Shown here: in pieces, positions 7,653-16,541 of the stretch
How the letters are laid out: each line of letters starts with the position of its first letter
Numbering within the stretch: position 1 is the stretch's first letter
NCBI GenBank assembly: GCA_030037995.1
Contig: JASHPQ010000297.1
Location: 1-33,939 of the forward strand
Direction of reading: 5' to 3'
DNA length: 33,939 bases
Origin: Nitrososphaerales archaeon
GTDB taxonomy: Archaea > Thermoproteota > Nitrososphaeria > Nitrososphaerales > CADDZS01
Program-made: the position numbers and the translations under genes
The notes under the pieces: generated by a model
Databases searched by the model: none
What the model was told of the DNA's origin: nothing
The model's input: only the letters and a program-made list of their open reading frames with translations

Positions 7653-8492
7653 ATGTCTAATCAACGACTCAAACAAAAGTTGATGCATCCACAAAGACGG
7701 AGTCGGTCAGCGCTTGCAGGTCTCGATACCGCAATCATCTTGATTGCATTCGTTATTACTGCATCGGTGCTGGCTTACGTCGCCGTCAACATGGGACTTT
7801 TCGTCACACAGAAGGCAAAAGCAGTCATAAACAACGGTGAACAGCAGGCATCCACGGCTTTGGAAGTCGGCGGTTCGGTGTTGTACTCGACAAACTACCC
7901 AACGAACACCAAGAGCTACTGGATATACTTCACAGTCACCCCGAGCGCGGGGATCTCCTCAGTGCAGCTGGCTCCGGCAACTACCTCGATTTCGTTCACA
8001 GCTCCGGCAGAGAACATCACTCTGTCCAACATGTACAACTACACGCTTCTGACTTCGACAACGGGATCCAATCTGATCAAGCAGGTTAGCGGCGGTGAAA
8101 ACTACTACTACTACTCCAGTCCTTACGCAGCTCTTATCGATCTGAGTTCGGCGGTAAATGATGTCGGCGTCTTCTCTGTCGTATCTCAAGGAACTGCCTG
8201 CACCGGTACTGTAAACAGCTTCAACTTCACCTATAACGCAGATAATGAGACAGCTTGTGTCGCCAAGGACGTCGCATTCACCTTCCCGGTCTCGGGAGAC
8301 CCACTCGTCGGTAGTTCAACTGCACCCGCAGGAAGCACGATCGGAGTAATGCTCCTCTTTGGTCCAAACACCGGAGACAATGTCTTCCAGTACCAGCAAA
8401 TTCAGACCGAAATTACTCCAAACATCGGTTCATCGCTCACACTAACCGAGTACGTATACCAACCAGACGGAACAGTCACGACAATAGGGTAA
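7653..8492 (+). CDS. flaB: Archaellin (archaeal flagellin), major filament subunit
   Basis: 279 aa preprotein. The basic N-terminus (RLKQKLMHPQRRSRS) and SALAG then LDTAIILIAFVITASVLAYV form a class III signal peptide. The prearchaellin peptidase should cut after Gly23, leaving a hydrophobic helix of about 25 residues that packs in the filament core. The rest is a Ser/Thr/Asn-rich beta domain with several N-x-S/T sequons (NIT, NYT, NFT, NET), typical of glycosylated archaellins. It is the only archaellin gene in the window and the first gene of the operon. A T-rich stretch after the stop probably allows excess transcript of this gene. Confidence 0.93.
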   Translation: MSNQRLKQKLMHPQRRSRSALAGLDTAIILIAFVITASVLAYVAVNMGLFVTQKAKAVINNGEQQASTALEVGGSVLYSTNYPTNTKSYWIYFTVTPSAGISSVQLAPATTSISFTAPAENITLSNMYNYTLLTSTTGSNLIKQVSGGENYYYYSSPYAALIDLSSAVNDVGVFSVVSQGTACTGTVNSFNFTYNADNETACVAKDVAFTFPVSGDPLVGSSTAPAGSTIGVMLLFGPNTGDNVFQYQQIQTEITPNIGSSLTLTEYVYQPDGTVTTIG

Positions 8493-8514
8493 GCGCGCAT
8501 CACTTTACCCACCC

Positions 8515-8530
8515 CCCTTCTCTTTTTTGT
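8515..8530 (+). terminator. T-rich partial terminator after archaellin
   Basis: A pyrimidine run ending in six T residues starts about 22 bases after the archaellin stop. Archaeal RNA polymerase terminates at such oligo-T tracts; read-through would feed the downstream archaellum genes. Confidence 0.45.
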
Positions 8531-8564
8531 CAATGAAGGTACGAATTTTTGATCTCTAAAGCAA

Positions 8565-9497
8565 GTGAATCCAAAGTTGAGTTTGAAGGAAAAACTTGGC
8601 TCTGTCTTGAAACGGAAGAAATCATTTGACGATTCTGACAGTGATCCAGGGATGGCGGAGAAAAATGAGAAAAAGGGTACCGATGGTGCTCCCGGGGTAC
8701 CACCGCAGCCCAAGCCTGCTTCGATCCCGGCAAAACCACCAATTTCCGATTCGGCTAAAATAGAGACCCAGATAGCCACCCTCCAGGAAGGCCTGGGTAA
8801 GATTGAATCCAGTATAACCAAGGCCGTGACAGCGAGCTCTACTGGGTTCGAAGAGAACCTCAAGGGGCTCATGCAGAAGCTCGATGATGTAGTGATCGCG
8901 ATGCAATCATCGCAGTCTGACAAGAACTCCCCTTTTAATTCGTCTTCCTTCGTTCAGGAACTTCCGGAATCGGTGGGGCTATCTGCAGACAACCAAAAAC
9001 AGCAACAGCAGCAATCGGAAAAATCGAGTACTGATAGGAATGCAAAATCTGCCGACCACGATGAAGAGTCGAGATCGCATGAATATTCCAACAGTGCGAG
9101 AGATTCGACTATGGACACCTTGCAGCGGCAACAAAAGGGGGATGGCAGACCTTACCGGGAAGAAGAAGAACAGATCAGAGAAATGTTGCGTTCGAACACC
9201 ACGATGAGACTGCCACTGGTAAGCACCCGTCTACAGGAGTTCGTAAAGTCTTGCGCCCTGCTGGAAATAGTCGAGGGCGACCAAAAAAGGCTGAATTATC
9301 TCTATGACATCGGAGTCCTCCGAACAGAGGACTTGGAAATCGCATCCCGGGTTGTCGATCTTTTGGGCCGATTTTCCCCAAACCTAAAACCGGTTGATCT
9401 CGCGGTGATCGCCTGCAGCATCGAACAAACCGCGGCCTCCGATCGCGAGACGCGAAAGCTGCTCGCCATTGCAACTGCGCTGAACAAAGCGAGGTGA
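8565..9497 (+). CDS. Archaellum operon protein in the FlaX position, FlaD/E-like C-terminus
   Basis: 310 aa from a GTG at 8565; the nearer ATG at 8533 reads into a stop. Residues 1-60 are basic, then Pro-rich. Residues 64-116 look like a coiled coil (KIETQIATLQEGLGKIESSI). Residues 117-200 are low-complexity, rich in Gln, Ser and Asp/Glu. Residues 205-310 form a helical domain containing RLNYLYDIGVLRTEDLE, which recalls the YYxxIGWIS pattern of euryarchaeal FlaD/FlaE. It sits between archaellin and FlaG, where Crenarchaeota encode FlaX, but it has no transmembrane helix as FlaX does. A ring or scaffold role next to FlaH/FlaI is inferred from position only. Confidence 0.7.
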   Translation: MNPKLSLKEKLGSVLKRKKSFDDSDSDPGMAEKNEKKGTDGAPGVPPQPKPASIPAKPPISDSAKIETQIATLQEGLGKIESSITKAVTASSTGFEENLKGLMQKLDDVVIAMQSSQSDKNSPFNSSSFVQELPESVGLSADNQKQQQQQSEKSSTDRNAKSADHDEESRSHEYSNSARDSTMDTLQRQQKGDGRPYREEEEQIREMLRSNTTMRLPLVSTRLQEFVKSCALLEIVEGDQKRLNYLYDIGVLRTEDLEIASRVVDLLGRFSPNLKPVDLAVIACSIEQTAASDRETRKLLAIATALNKAR

Positions 9498-9506
9498 AAA
9501 GACCAG

Positions 9507-9968
9507 ATGCCTGGCGAAGTGATCAACGAGGCGATCCTGATCATTGCGAGTGTAATTCTCATAGGGGCGCTTGTAGGATCGGTGTACGTCAGCATCACGT
9601 ACATCGGTGGGGCTATGACGGAATCGTCCCTGCACGGATCTCAAAAACTACTCACGAATATTCAGATCGACTACGCGACGAACATCACCTCGACGACGAT
9701 CGCGGTCTACATCCAGAACACGGGGAGCGTCCCAGTACAGAGTGTTCCCTTATCCACAGTTTACTTCGGACAGGAAAACGATGAGCTTCCAATAGGGTTT
9801 GGCAGCCCCGCTCCCAGCTGGAATACGACCGCGACCATACTAAACCCGGGACAGACGATTAGCATCAACATAACGTCGTCAACACCCTTGTCGCAAAACC
9901 AGTATTACAGTCTGATGTACGTCACACCTAATGGAATCTCTGCGTCTTATACTCTCCAGGTGGCGTGA
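9507..9968 (+). CDS. flaG: Archaellum stator protein FlaG
   Basis: 153 aa. One N-terminal transmembrane helix (AILIIASVILIGALVGSVYV) is followed by an extracytoplasmic beta-rich domain (TTIAVYIQNTGSVPVQ, ATILNPGQTISINITS), the layout of the FlaF/FlaG stator pair that anchors the motor to the S-layer. It is called FlaG because it precedes the more FlaF-like gene, as in Sulfolobus. Starts 9 bases after the preceding stop, so it is within the operon. The FlaG/FlaF assignment between this gene and the next could be swapped. Confidence 0.75.
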   Translation: MPGEVINEAILIIASVILIGALVGSVYVSITYIGGAMTESSLHGSQKLLTNIQIDYATNITSTTIAVYIQNTGSVPVQSVPLSTVYFGQENDELPIGFGSPAPSWNTTATILNPGQTISINITSSTPLSQNQYYSLMYVTPNGISASYTLQVA

Positions 9969-9971
9969 TGG

Positions 9972-10463
9972 TTGGGTGTATCCCAGGCAGTTGCTTTCGG
10001 CCTCATAGCGATGGTCGCACTGTCAACCATTGCGTCAATGGCTCTGATTTACCAAAAAAGCGAGGATGTCTACGATGCTGCACTCGAGTCGTTTCAATCC
10101 ACCCAGATCCTGACGGACGAAACTCTCGTAAAGGTCCTAAACGTCTCCGTCTCCGGGGAGGACCTCTTTGTCGGCATCACAAACAACGGATCGACGAATC
10201 TCTACGATTACAGACATTTTTCCGTTATTGTCGACTACACGGAGGATGTTAATGGGCTAGGAGTCCGCTCGGTGCAAGAGTACAATTATTCAACCACCTC
10301 TCCCTCCGCGTTGGAATGGACGAGCTTGGGTGGCATCCTGCTCCCGTCAGGGGTGGGACGTTTTGAGATCCTGCTCCCGGCTCCGGCTTTTCCCGGAACG
10401 ACTCTGCTCTTCGTTATTACGACCAACTATGGGCCTGGGGCGGAATGGAGTGGAGTTCCGTAG
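9972..10463 (+). CDS. flaF: Archaellum stator protein FlaF
   Basis: 163 aa from a TTG at 9972 giving MGVSQAVAFGLIAMVALSTIASMALIY, close to the FlaF start MGFSxS plus one transmembrane helix. The rest is an S-layer-facing beta domain (DLFVGITNNGSTNLYDYRHFSVIVDY). FlaF and FlaG form the stator complex around the archaellum. An ATG at 9968 overlaps the FlaG stop but leads into another frame, so the TTG is the likely start, giving tight coupling with FlaG. Confidence 0.78.
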   Translation: MGVSQAVAFGLIAMVALSTIASMALIYQKSEDVYDAALESFQSTQILTDETLVKVLNVSVSGEDLFVGITNNGSTNLYDYRHFSVIVDYTEDVNGLGVRSVQEYNYSTTSPSALEWTSLGGILLPSGVGRFEILLPAPAFPGTTLLFVITTNYGPGAEWSGVP

Positions 10464-10466
10464 AAT

Positions 10467-11156
10467 ATGATACTTGTCAGAACCGGAAACGATGAAATGG
10501 ACAGGAGAATAAATGGAATCCCCCATCCCTCCATAATCATGATGGAAGGCGATCACGGGACCGGCAAGACGATTGTTGCAGGGCAGCTGGCCTACGGCTT
10601 TCTCAGCGAGGACATGAGGGGGGTCTTCGTTACAACGGAGGGCCTCACTCTGGACTTTGTTACGAAAATGCGAAGCGTAAAGATCGATCTATACAAGTTT
10701 TTGAACAACGGCCTGACGGTCGCTCCCGTAAACGTCAGGGGGTTCATGTGGAACTCTGTTCTGGCTTGGCGACTGCTCTCAAGGTTCTCGCAATACATCT
10801 CGACCCAGAAGAGGTGCGATTTTGCCGTAATCGATAGTCTGACGGTGATGGCAAGTTTTCCAAATCAAATGCAGGTGCTGGATTTCATCCGAATCTGCCG
10901 GCTCCTGACACAGAGAGGCACCACTACCATCTTGACTGTCCACCCGGGAACCCTGCCTGAAATTCTTCTGACGGAGATGAAAAGCATGGTAGATGTTTAC
11001 TTTCGCCTTAGCGCCGTCTCCATTGGCGGGCGACGCCTAAAATCGCTGGAGAGGATCAAGAGCACTGGGGGATTTGGAGGATCCGACATCGTCTCATTCG
11101 ATATCGACCCTGCAATTGGATTGAAAGTCGTTCCACTTTCAGTATCAAAGAGCTAG
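10467..11156 (+). CDS. flaH: Archaellum motor ATP-binding protein FlaH
   Basis: 229 aa RecA/KaiC-like fold. Walker A is GDHGTGKT (28-35) and Walker B lies in CDFAVIDSLT. FlaH binds ATP, forms a ring and regulates FlaI in the archaellum motor. It starts 4 bases after the FlaF stop. No truncation; size is normal for the family. Confidence 0.92.
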   Translation: MILVRTGNDEMDRRINGIPHPSIIMMEGDHGTGKTIVAGQLAYGFLSEDMRGVFVTTEGLTLDFVTKMRSVKIDLYKFLNNGLTVAPVNVRGFMWNSVLAWRLLSRFSQYISTQKRCDFAVIDSLTVMASFPNQMQVLDFIRICRLLTQRGTTTILTVHPGTLPEILLTEMKSMVDVYFRLSAVSIGGRRLKSLERIKSTGGFGGSDIVSFDIDPAIGLKVVPLSVSKS

Positions 11157-11176
11157 TCGGAGAGTGAGTTCGATTT

Positions 11177-12760
11177 TTGTCCGAGGCGGCTGACCTAATT
11201 TCCGACATGGACAGCGTGGTATTCCTCAGAGATTACCTCGCCTCGCTCGAAGAAAAACCGACGCCTGTGGACGGCCCTAACAAATACAAGGGGAAGAAAG
11301 ATTACAACATCCTGTACAAGGTCTGGGACAACGTGTACGTGCACGCATTTAGTGCACGTTCGGCGGATGGATACACCCAGTATAAAGTCATTGAGCCGCA
11401 AAGGCCGTCCATCGAGTCGCTGGACAAGACGGAGGAAATGTTCGCGAAATTAATCGGACTGAAAGATCCCCCCAAGGACGTCGAAGGGAAGGAAAAATTC
11501 ATCCGCCAACAACTCGCCCTGATTCTGGGGCAGTTCAGGAGCTCAGATAGATTTCTAATCACATATCATTTCATTCGGGACAAGCTGTTTTCTGGACCGT
11601 TAGAACCGCTGATTCGGGATAACAACATCGAAGATATCTCGATCGCCGGAAAGGGAAGCGTTTTCATCGTGCACAAGGTCTTCGGGACCATGCAGACTTC
11701 TATCTCGATCAATGACTCTTACGAGCTGAACGAGCTTATCATCATGCTGAGCGAGAAGGCGTTACGCCCGGTCTCGCACAATCGGCCGATCATTGATGCG
11801 TCACTTCCCGATGGATCAAGGGTGAACTTTGTTTTTGGGGAAGACGTCAGCCGGCGAGGTTCAAACATGACAATTAGAAAGTTTTCCAAGGTCCCCGTCA
11901 GCATCACCCAGCTAATTACTAGCGGCAGCTATACGCCAATGCTAGGCGCTTACATGTGGACAATGATGGAAGAAGGCATGAACGTTTTTGTCTGCGGAGA
12001 GACGGCCTCCGGCAAGACTACCACCCTGAACGCAATTACGACGTTCATCCCACCTAGCCACAAGATAGTCAGCATCGAGGACACCCCCGAACTCACCGTA
12101 CCGCACGCCAACTGGATTTCCGAGGTGACGAGAGACGTCGGCACGGGAGGGGAGGGCGCGATCAAGCTGTTTGACCTGCTGAAGGCGGCGCTCCGGCAGA
12201 GACCCAACTACATCCTGGTCGGAGAAATCAGGGACAAGGAAGGGAACGTCGCCTTCCAGGCAATGCAGACAGGTCACTCCGTCATGGCCACGTTCCACGC
12301 CGCCCAGCTCAACTCGCTCGTGCAGAGGTTGACCTCTTACCCCATAGAGGTTCCGCGGACGCACGTGAGTAATCTGAACATTGCCATGTTTCAAACGGCG
12401 CTGTACGACAAGAAGGGATTCCTCATCAGGAGAATCCTCGAGCTGGACGAGATTATCGACGTGGATCCTACTTCTAACGAGACAATTTTCGTTCCGCCCT
12501 TCCAGTACGATCCAATCGCCGACAAGCTCGTCTTCGGTGGCAAGGGCGCTTCCTATCTCCTGGAAAATAGAATAGCAACGAAGAGGGGGATCGAGAGAAG
12601 AAACATCGGAATACTCTATGACGAGTTAGAGCAGAAAGCCACTTTTCTCTCCTATCTGGTCGAGAAGAAGGTCTTCAACTACTTCGAAGTGTGGAACTGG
12701 ATTCTCAAGACAAAGACGGTGGGCTTGGAGGCCGCGATGAAAGTTGTTCAAGGGTCTTAG
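11177..12760 (+). CDS. flaI: Archaellum motor and assembly ATPase FlaI
   Basis: 527 aa from a TTG at 11177. A secretion-type ATPase of the GspE/PilB/FlaI superfamily. It has an N-terminal domain (1-140), Walker A GETASGKT (274-281), the Asp box [10 protein letters not shown] near 298-306, Walker [12 protein letters not shown] near 345-354, and the His box [10 protein letters not shown]. FlaI powers both filament assembly and rotation through FlaJ. Its 3' end overlaps the FlaJ start by 17 bases. It is paralogous to the ATPase at 29929. Confidence 0.94.
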   Translation: MSEAADLISDMDSVVFLRDYLASLEEKPTPVDGPNKYKGKKDYNILYKVWDNVYVHAFSARSADGYTQYKVIEPQRPSIESLDKTEEMFAKLIGLKDPPKDVEGKEKFIRQQLALILGQFRSSDRFLITYHFIRDKLFSGPLEPLIRDNNIEDISIAGKGSVFIVHKVFGTMQTSISINDSYELNELIIMLSEKALRPVSHNRPIIDASLPDGSRVNFVFGEDVSRRGSNMTIRKFSKVPVSITQLITSGSYTPMLGAYMWTMMEEGMNVFVCGETASGKTTTLNAITTFIPPSHKIVSIEDTPELTVPHANWISEVTRDVGTGGEGAIKLFDLLKAALRQRPNYILVGEIRDKEGNVAFQAMQTGHSVMATFHAAQLNSLVQRLTSYPIEVPRTHVSNLNIAMFQTALYDKKGFLIRRILELDEIIDVDPTSNETIFVPPFQYDPIADKLVFGGKGASYLLENRIATKRGIERRNIGILYDELEQKATFLSYLVEKKVFNYFEVWNWILKTKTVGLEAAMKVVQGS

Positions 12761-14177
12761 CGAGAAACGAAGCGAAATCGATCCTTACTACCTGTTCGTC
12801 CTGGGATTTTCACTGGCGCTGTTTTCGTCGGGGTACCCCATTGAGGACATAATCGAGAGGCTCGGCGACTACGACAACTTTCCGCCGTACAACAAATATT
12901 TCAAAAGGATCTCGCGACTCGTCACGGGTTACGGATTCAAAATTTCCTCCGCCATATCCAACTCGCTCAAGGAAGTCCAGGTCGCGCCCTTCAAGGAATT
13001 CCTGATCAGATTCTCGCAGTCGATTTCGTACGGTGACAGCATCGTGGAGTTTCTAGAGCGCGAGCTGAGGACTGCTTCCGCCATCTTTCAGTCGACAAAT
13101 GAAAGAAAGCAGGAATCGATGAACACATTTCTTTCGCTCTACGGCACGCTGAACAGTGCCCTCGTATTCCTGATGGTCGATGTCACGATCATGAGCGTAC
13201 TTTACTCAATCGGCTCGAACCTGATCGTCCTCCTTACAGTTACCCTAGGTGTAGTCTCCGGAATGATGACGATGGTAATTTATTTCGTTTACAAACCGTT
13301 TTCTAAGATGATCTTCCCTAGCAAAGCTTACGCCATGGCAATCTGCGCGCTTGGGGCAACGTTTGTCCCCATCCTGATCTTCAGGACTCCCGTGGTCATC
13401 TTCGGGGCTTCTGTTGCCCTGATCTGTCTTGGCATCTACTTCAAAATAATGGAGCGTTCCGAAGAACAAATCGAGCGTGACTATCTTGTATTCGTAAGAT
13501 ACTTTTCCAGAACATACGTGGCGGTAGGAACCCTCCCTCACGCGCTACTGGGAGTACTGCGCGGGGAGCTCGGCTCCATGAAGCCGCTGGTCAAGAGGAT
13601 GCACAACCGGTCACAACTTGGAATCGACAAGCGAAAACTGTTCAACATCATGAGCCAGGAGAGCCGAAGCCAGATGGTCATGATGGGGAACGCGGTGATG
13701 GGTACGACATTGGAGGCCGGGGGCGACGTTGGGTTCATCGGCAACACCCTGTCAATACTGATGGAAATGATCCTGAATATACGAATAAGACGGGAGCAGA
13801 ATGCAAAAGCGTTTGAAACCACTGTATACACGATGCAGATGACGAGCGCCGCGGTAGGCGGAGCTCTAATCGCCGTCGTAGGAGTGTTCGCACAACTCTT
13901 TTCGCAAAACTCCACGTTTTCGGTATTCGACATTGGACAGGCAAACATCCCCGCTCTCACGTTCGACGTGCTGGTCCTCCTGATCCTTTTGTGTTATACC
14001 AGTGGCTTTGCGATCTGCGTCGCGTACGGAAAGCCGCTCGCGATGTCAATCTTTCACATCGGGATCTTGCTCGTGGTTACAATCGTCAGCTTCGAGCTTG
14101 CCCACCAACTCGCCGAGGGAATCTTCTCCGGGCTGTTCGCGCCGGGGGGAGTTGGAACACCCACGCCCTCGTCCTAG
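12744..14177 (+). CDS. flaJ: Archaellum membrane platform protein FlaJ
   Basis: 477 aa from a TTG at 12744 that overlaps the FlaI stop. Multi-pass membrane protein of the GspF/TadC superfamily with hydrophobic groups near residues 20-35, 135-200 and 385-460. Two cytoplasmic helical repeats lie between them ([47 protein letters not shown]). FlaJ anchors the filament and transmits FlaI motion. Full length, and the last certain archaellum gene of the operon. Confidence 0.93.
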   Translation: MFKGLSEKRSEIDPYYLFVLGFSLALFSSGYPIEDIIERLGDYDNFPPYNKYFKRISRLVTGYGFKISSAISNSLKEVQVAPFKEFLIRFSQSISYGDSIVEFLERELRTASAIFQSTNERKQESMNTFLSLYGTLNSALVFLMVDVTIMSVLYSIGSNLIVLLTVTLGVVSGMMTMVIYFVYKPFSKMIFPSKAYAMAICALGATFVPILIFRTPVVIFGASVALICLGIYFKIMERSEEQIERDYLVFVRYFSRTYVAVGTLPHALLGVLRGELGSMKPLVKRMHNRSQLGIDKRKLFNIMSQESRSQMVMMGNAVMGTTLEAGGDVGFIGNTLSILMEMILNIRIRREQNAKAFETTVYTMQMTSAAVGGALIAVVGVFAQLFSQNSTFSVFDIGQANIPALTFDVLVLLILLCYTSGFAICVAYGKPLAMSIFHIGILLVVTIVSFELAHQLAEGIFSGLFAPGGVGTPTPSS

Positions 14178-14193
14178 ATCGGGTGTAGGAATA

Positions 14194-14308
14194 TTGTGGA
14201 AACTCCCGAAGAGAAGCGAGGTTCCGTCAATAATAGAGGAAGAAGCTGCTCTAAATCTCGGCGCAAGTAGAAACCCTTTCCTATCATTGGCGTCCTCATT
14301 TACCTGAT
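14194..14308 (+). CDS. Upstream reading frame of the following membrane gene
   Basis: A 37-codon frame from a TTG at 14194, 17 bases after the FlaJ stop. It reads MWKLPKRSEVPSIIEEEAAL and on to NPF, then runs out of frame to a TGA at 14305 that overlaps the ATG at 14307. The coding quality up to 14280 is good. At 14274-14280 the heptamer CCCTTTC fits the X_XXY_YYZ slippery pattern in this frame. A -1 shift there gives SRNPF-PIIGVLIYLML, joining the membrane protein into one 158-aa product. The alternatives are two coupled genes or a 1-base deletion. Confidence 0.5.
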
Positions 14309-14669
14309 GCTGAGGTACGAGAAGAAGCCGCCAGTAAAGACCTTCGGCGATCTCGCCGGTCTCTTTTTCGGGTCGTTTTTCTTCAGTCTGGCCGCAAACT
14401 CGCTGACGACGATTCTTACTTTTGCGTACGTCATCTTTGGATGGGGGCTAGAGTTGAATCCGCTAATGAAGCTGGAGCTAAAAGCTCTGGGAGTGTGGGT
14501 ATTACCTTTCCACGTCGTTTCAATTCTCGCGTACTATGCACTGTTTTACTTCACGATGAAGCATACTGCCATGACCAGTAGCAGGTTTAACTTGTGGTGC
14601 GCCGTGCTCGTGTTGATCCCGATCCTTTCCTCGTTCGATCTGGTCTTTGACCTAAAAAGTGCCTTCTAG
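14307..14669 (+). CDS. Small membrane protein, DUF5658-like
   Basis: 120 aa from the ATG at 14307, or the 3' part of a 158-aa frameshift product starting at 14194. Three to four hydrophobic segments are visible: LAGLFFGSFFFSLAANS, TILTFAYVIFGW, VLPFHVVSILAYYALFYF and LWCAVLVLIPILSS. The ELNPLM motif after the second segment recalls DUF5658-type membrane proteins. The frame stays open upstream to 14271 and encodes a further hydrophobic run (PIIGVLIYLM), which suggests the annotated ATG is not the original start. It lies directly after FlaJ on the same strand and may be co-transcribed. Function unknown. Confidence 0.7.
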   Translation: MLRYEKKPPVKTFGDLAGLFFGSFFFSLAANSLTTILTFAYVIFGWGLELNPLMKLELKALGVWVLPFHVVSILAYYALFYFTMKHTAMTSSRFNLWCAVLVLIPILSSFDLVFDLKSAF

Positions 14670-14746
14670 AGCGAAAGGTCAGTAGATTAAAAGAGGATTT
14701 CTCTTCTCCACTACGCTGGACTAATGGATATCACTAAGACGACATT

Positions 14747-16291
14747 CTACATCTTCGCCTGCTGCCTGACCTTTCCCAGACCAGCGGGAGCCAGATTGAA
14801 CTGGATAGTCTTCAGGCGGGTCATCTCGTCGATGCTGTGTCCCACACCCTCCCTGCCAAGACCAGAGTCTTTGTTCCCTCCGAACGGGAAGTATCCGACG
14901 CCGTGAGCCGGTGCATCATTGATCGCGACCGACCCTTCTTCAAAGCTCTTCGCGGCCTTCCACGCCGTGTAGAAACTCTCAGTAAAAATGCAAGAGTCCA
15001 GGCCGTAGCGCGACTCATTCACTATTTTGATCGCGGCGTCGAGATCTTTTACTGGAATGACCACGACGACGGGGCCGAAGGTTTCTTCCCAAGCGATCTT
15101 CGCATCTAGCGGTACGTTATCCAGTACAGTCGGCTCGAAGTAGGCACCGTGATGCGTTCCTCCCTGCAAGCGCAAGGCACCCTTTGACACTGCATCGTCG
15201 ACCAAGAGCTGCACCCTGTCCGCCGCGCCCTCATTTATGAGCGGCCCCATGGTGACTCCTTTCTCACGCGGGTCTCCGAGCTTCCAGTGTACGACGTCCT
15301 TCATGAGCTGCGCCATTAGCTCATCGTGGATTTTCTCAAATGCAAGTACCCTGCTTATCGCGTCGCATCTCTGACCAGAGAACTTTAGGGCACCCTCGAG
15401 GATTTTCTTTGAAGCAAGCGAGATATCTGCGTCGTCTGCAACCACGGCAGATCCCTTCCCCCCGAGCTCGAGGTGGAGTTTCTTCATCTCGGACATCCTC
15501 GCCACATGCTTTCCGGTTTCGGTGCTTCCCGTCAGGGTGATCATGCTAACCAGCCTGTGCCCCACGAGAGTGTCGCCCACCTCCCTCCCGCGACCCGTCA
15601 CTAGGTTCACTACCCCTTCAGGGATGCCGGATTCTTGGAGTACCCGGCTGAGGAGTATTGATGACAGCGGGTCGTCAGTCGCAGGCTTGATCACGATCGA
15701 ATTTCCCGACACCAGCGCCGGGGTGACCTTCGCCACGAGCGAGAAAAGCGGATAGTTGAAGGGCGTGATGCAGGTTATTACGCCCAGGGGTTCGTGGATT
15801 ACCAGCGCGAACTTTGCGACAGTGTCCTCCGACCAGTCACCGGGGATGTACTCTCCGAAGATACTCCTCGCCTCCTCCATCGTCATCTTTATCCTGTTGA
15901 GCGAAGCCCTAACCTCCCCCAGAGCAGATTCGTGCGTCTTACCGGCCTCCACGACCAGAGTTTTCACGAAATAGTCGCGATTGACCTCGATAATGTGGCG
16001 CGCCCGGTTGAGTATGTTGATCCGATCTATTGCAGGAATGTCCCTGATTTTCTTGCGTGAAGCGTAGGCAGAATTCACTGCGGCATCAGCGTCGCCGGCC
16101 GTACCGCTCTGGACGCGAGCGATCAAAGCTTCGTCAATTGGAGATTTTACATCGATCGTAGCTCCGCCCGAACTCTGGCGCCACTTTCCGTCGACCAGTA
16201 TCTTGAATTCCGGGACGCCGTCTCGTGAAGTGTAACAGCCCTCAAAAAGTGAAGGCAGTTTCATAACCTTTTCAAGGTTGGTCACCGACAT
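14747..16291 (-). CDS. gapN: Non-phosphorylating glyceraldehyde-3-phosphate dehydrogenase (GAPN-type)
   Basis: 514 aa aldehyde dehydrogenase. Catalytic residues: Asn179 in TPFNYP, Glu275 in LELGGKG, Cys309 in SGQRCDAISRV. The SGQRCDAI signature and the N-terminal PEFKILVDGKWR are close to archaeal GAPN, which oxidises glyceraldehyde 3-phosphate irreversibly to 3-phosphoglycerate with NAD(P)+. That bypasses phosphoglycerate kinase. A PPi-type phosphofructokinase lies 3.5 kb away and a pyruvate-kinase-like gene is in the same window, which supports a glycolytic role. Another aldehyde substrate is possible. Confidence 0.85.
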   Translation of the reverse strand: MSVTNLEKVMKLPSLFEGCYTSRDGVPEFKILVDGKWRQSSGGATIDVKSPIDEALIARVQSGTAGDADAAVNSAYASRKKIRDIPAIDRINILNRARHIIEVNRDYFVKTLVVEAGKTHESALGEVRASLNRIKMTMEEARSIFGEYIPGDWSEDTVAKFALVIHEPLGVITCITPFNYPLFSLVAKVTPALVSGNSIVIKPATDDPLSSILLSRVLQESGIPEGVVNLVTGRGREVGDTLVGHRLVSMITLTGSTETGKHVARMSEMKKLHLELGGKGSAVVADDADISLASKKILEGALKFSGQRCDAISRVLAFEKIHDELMAQLMKDVVHWKLGDPREKGVTMGPLINEGAADRVQLLVDDAVSKGALRLQGGTHHGAYFEPTVLDNVPLDAKIAWEETFGPVVVVIPVKDLDAAIKIVNESRYGLDSCIFTESFYTAWKAAKSFEEGSVAINDAPAHGVGYFPFGGNKDSGLGREGVGHSIDEMTRLKTIQFNLAPAGLGKVRQQAKM

Positions 16292-16318
16292 TTCTATTCA
16301 AGGCCAGCTTGCTATTTC

Positions 16319-16331
16319 ATATGATATAAAT
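16319..16331 (-). promoter_or_regulatory. GAPN promoter TATA box
   Basis: On the minus strand TTTATATCATATG is centred about 34 bases upstream of the ATG at 16291, giving a short leader. A second AT-rich box (CTATATAGAAT, about 16481-16491) points the other way on the plus strand with no gene after it. Otherwise 16292-16541 holds nothing I can support. Confidence 0.5.
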
Positions 16332-16541
16332 CTGGTCGTCGGAACCCTTGAGACCCTTTGAGAGAGTTGGAATCAGGGGCTCGCCCTAAAAAAGCTAAAG
16401 CGAGTTTACCGGCACCAAGAAGGATTCTCAATCCGGTTCTGGCGTAAAGTACAATTCACATCCCTCTCGAATGTAAATCTATATAGAATGATCTTATCTG
16501 AGAGGGGATATATTCTAAGGAGTTACGCTTGCGTTTCTTCT

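Noticed and set aside
11942-12394. 150-codon minus-strand frame inside flaI
   Set aside because: Mirror frame of the strongly conserved FlaI Walker region; no independent features.
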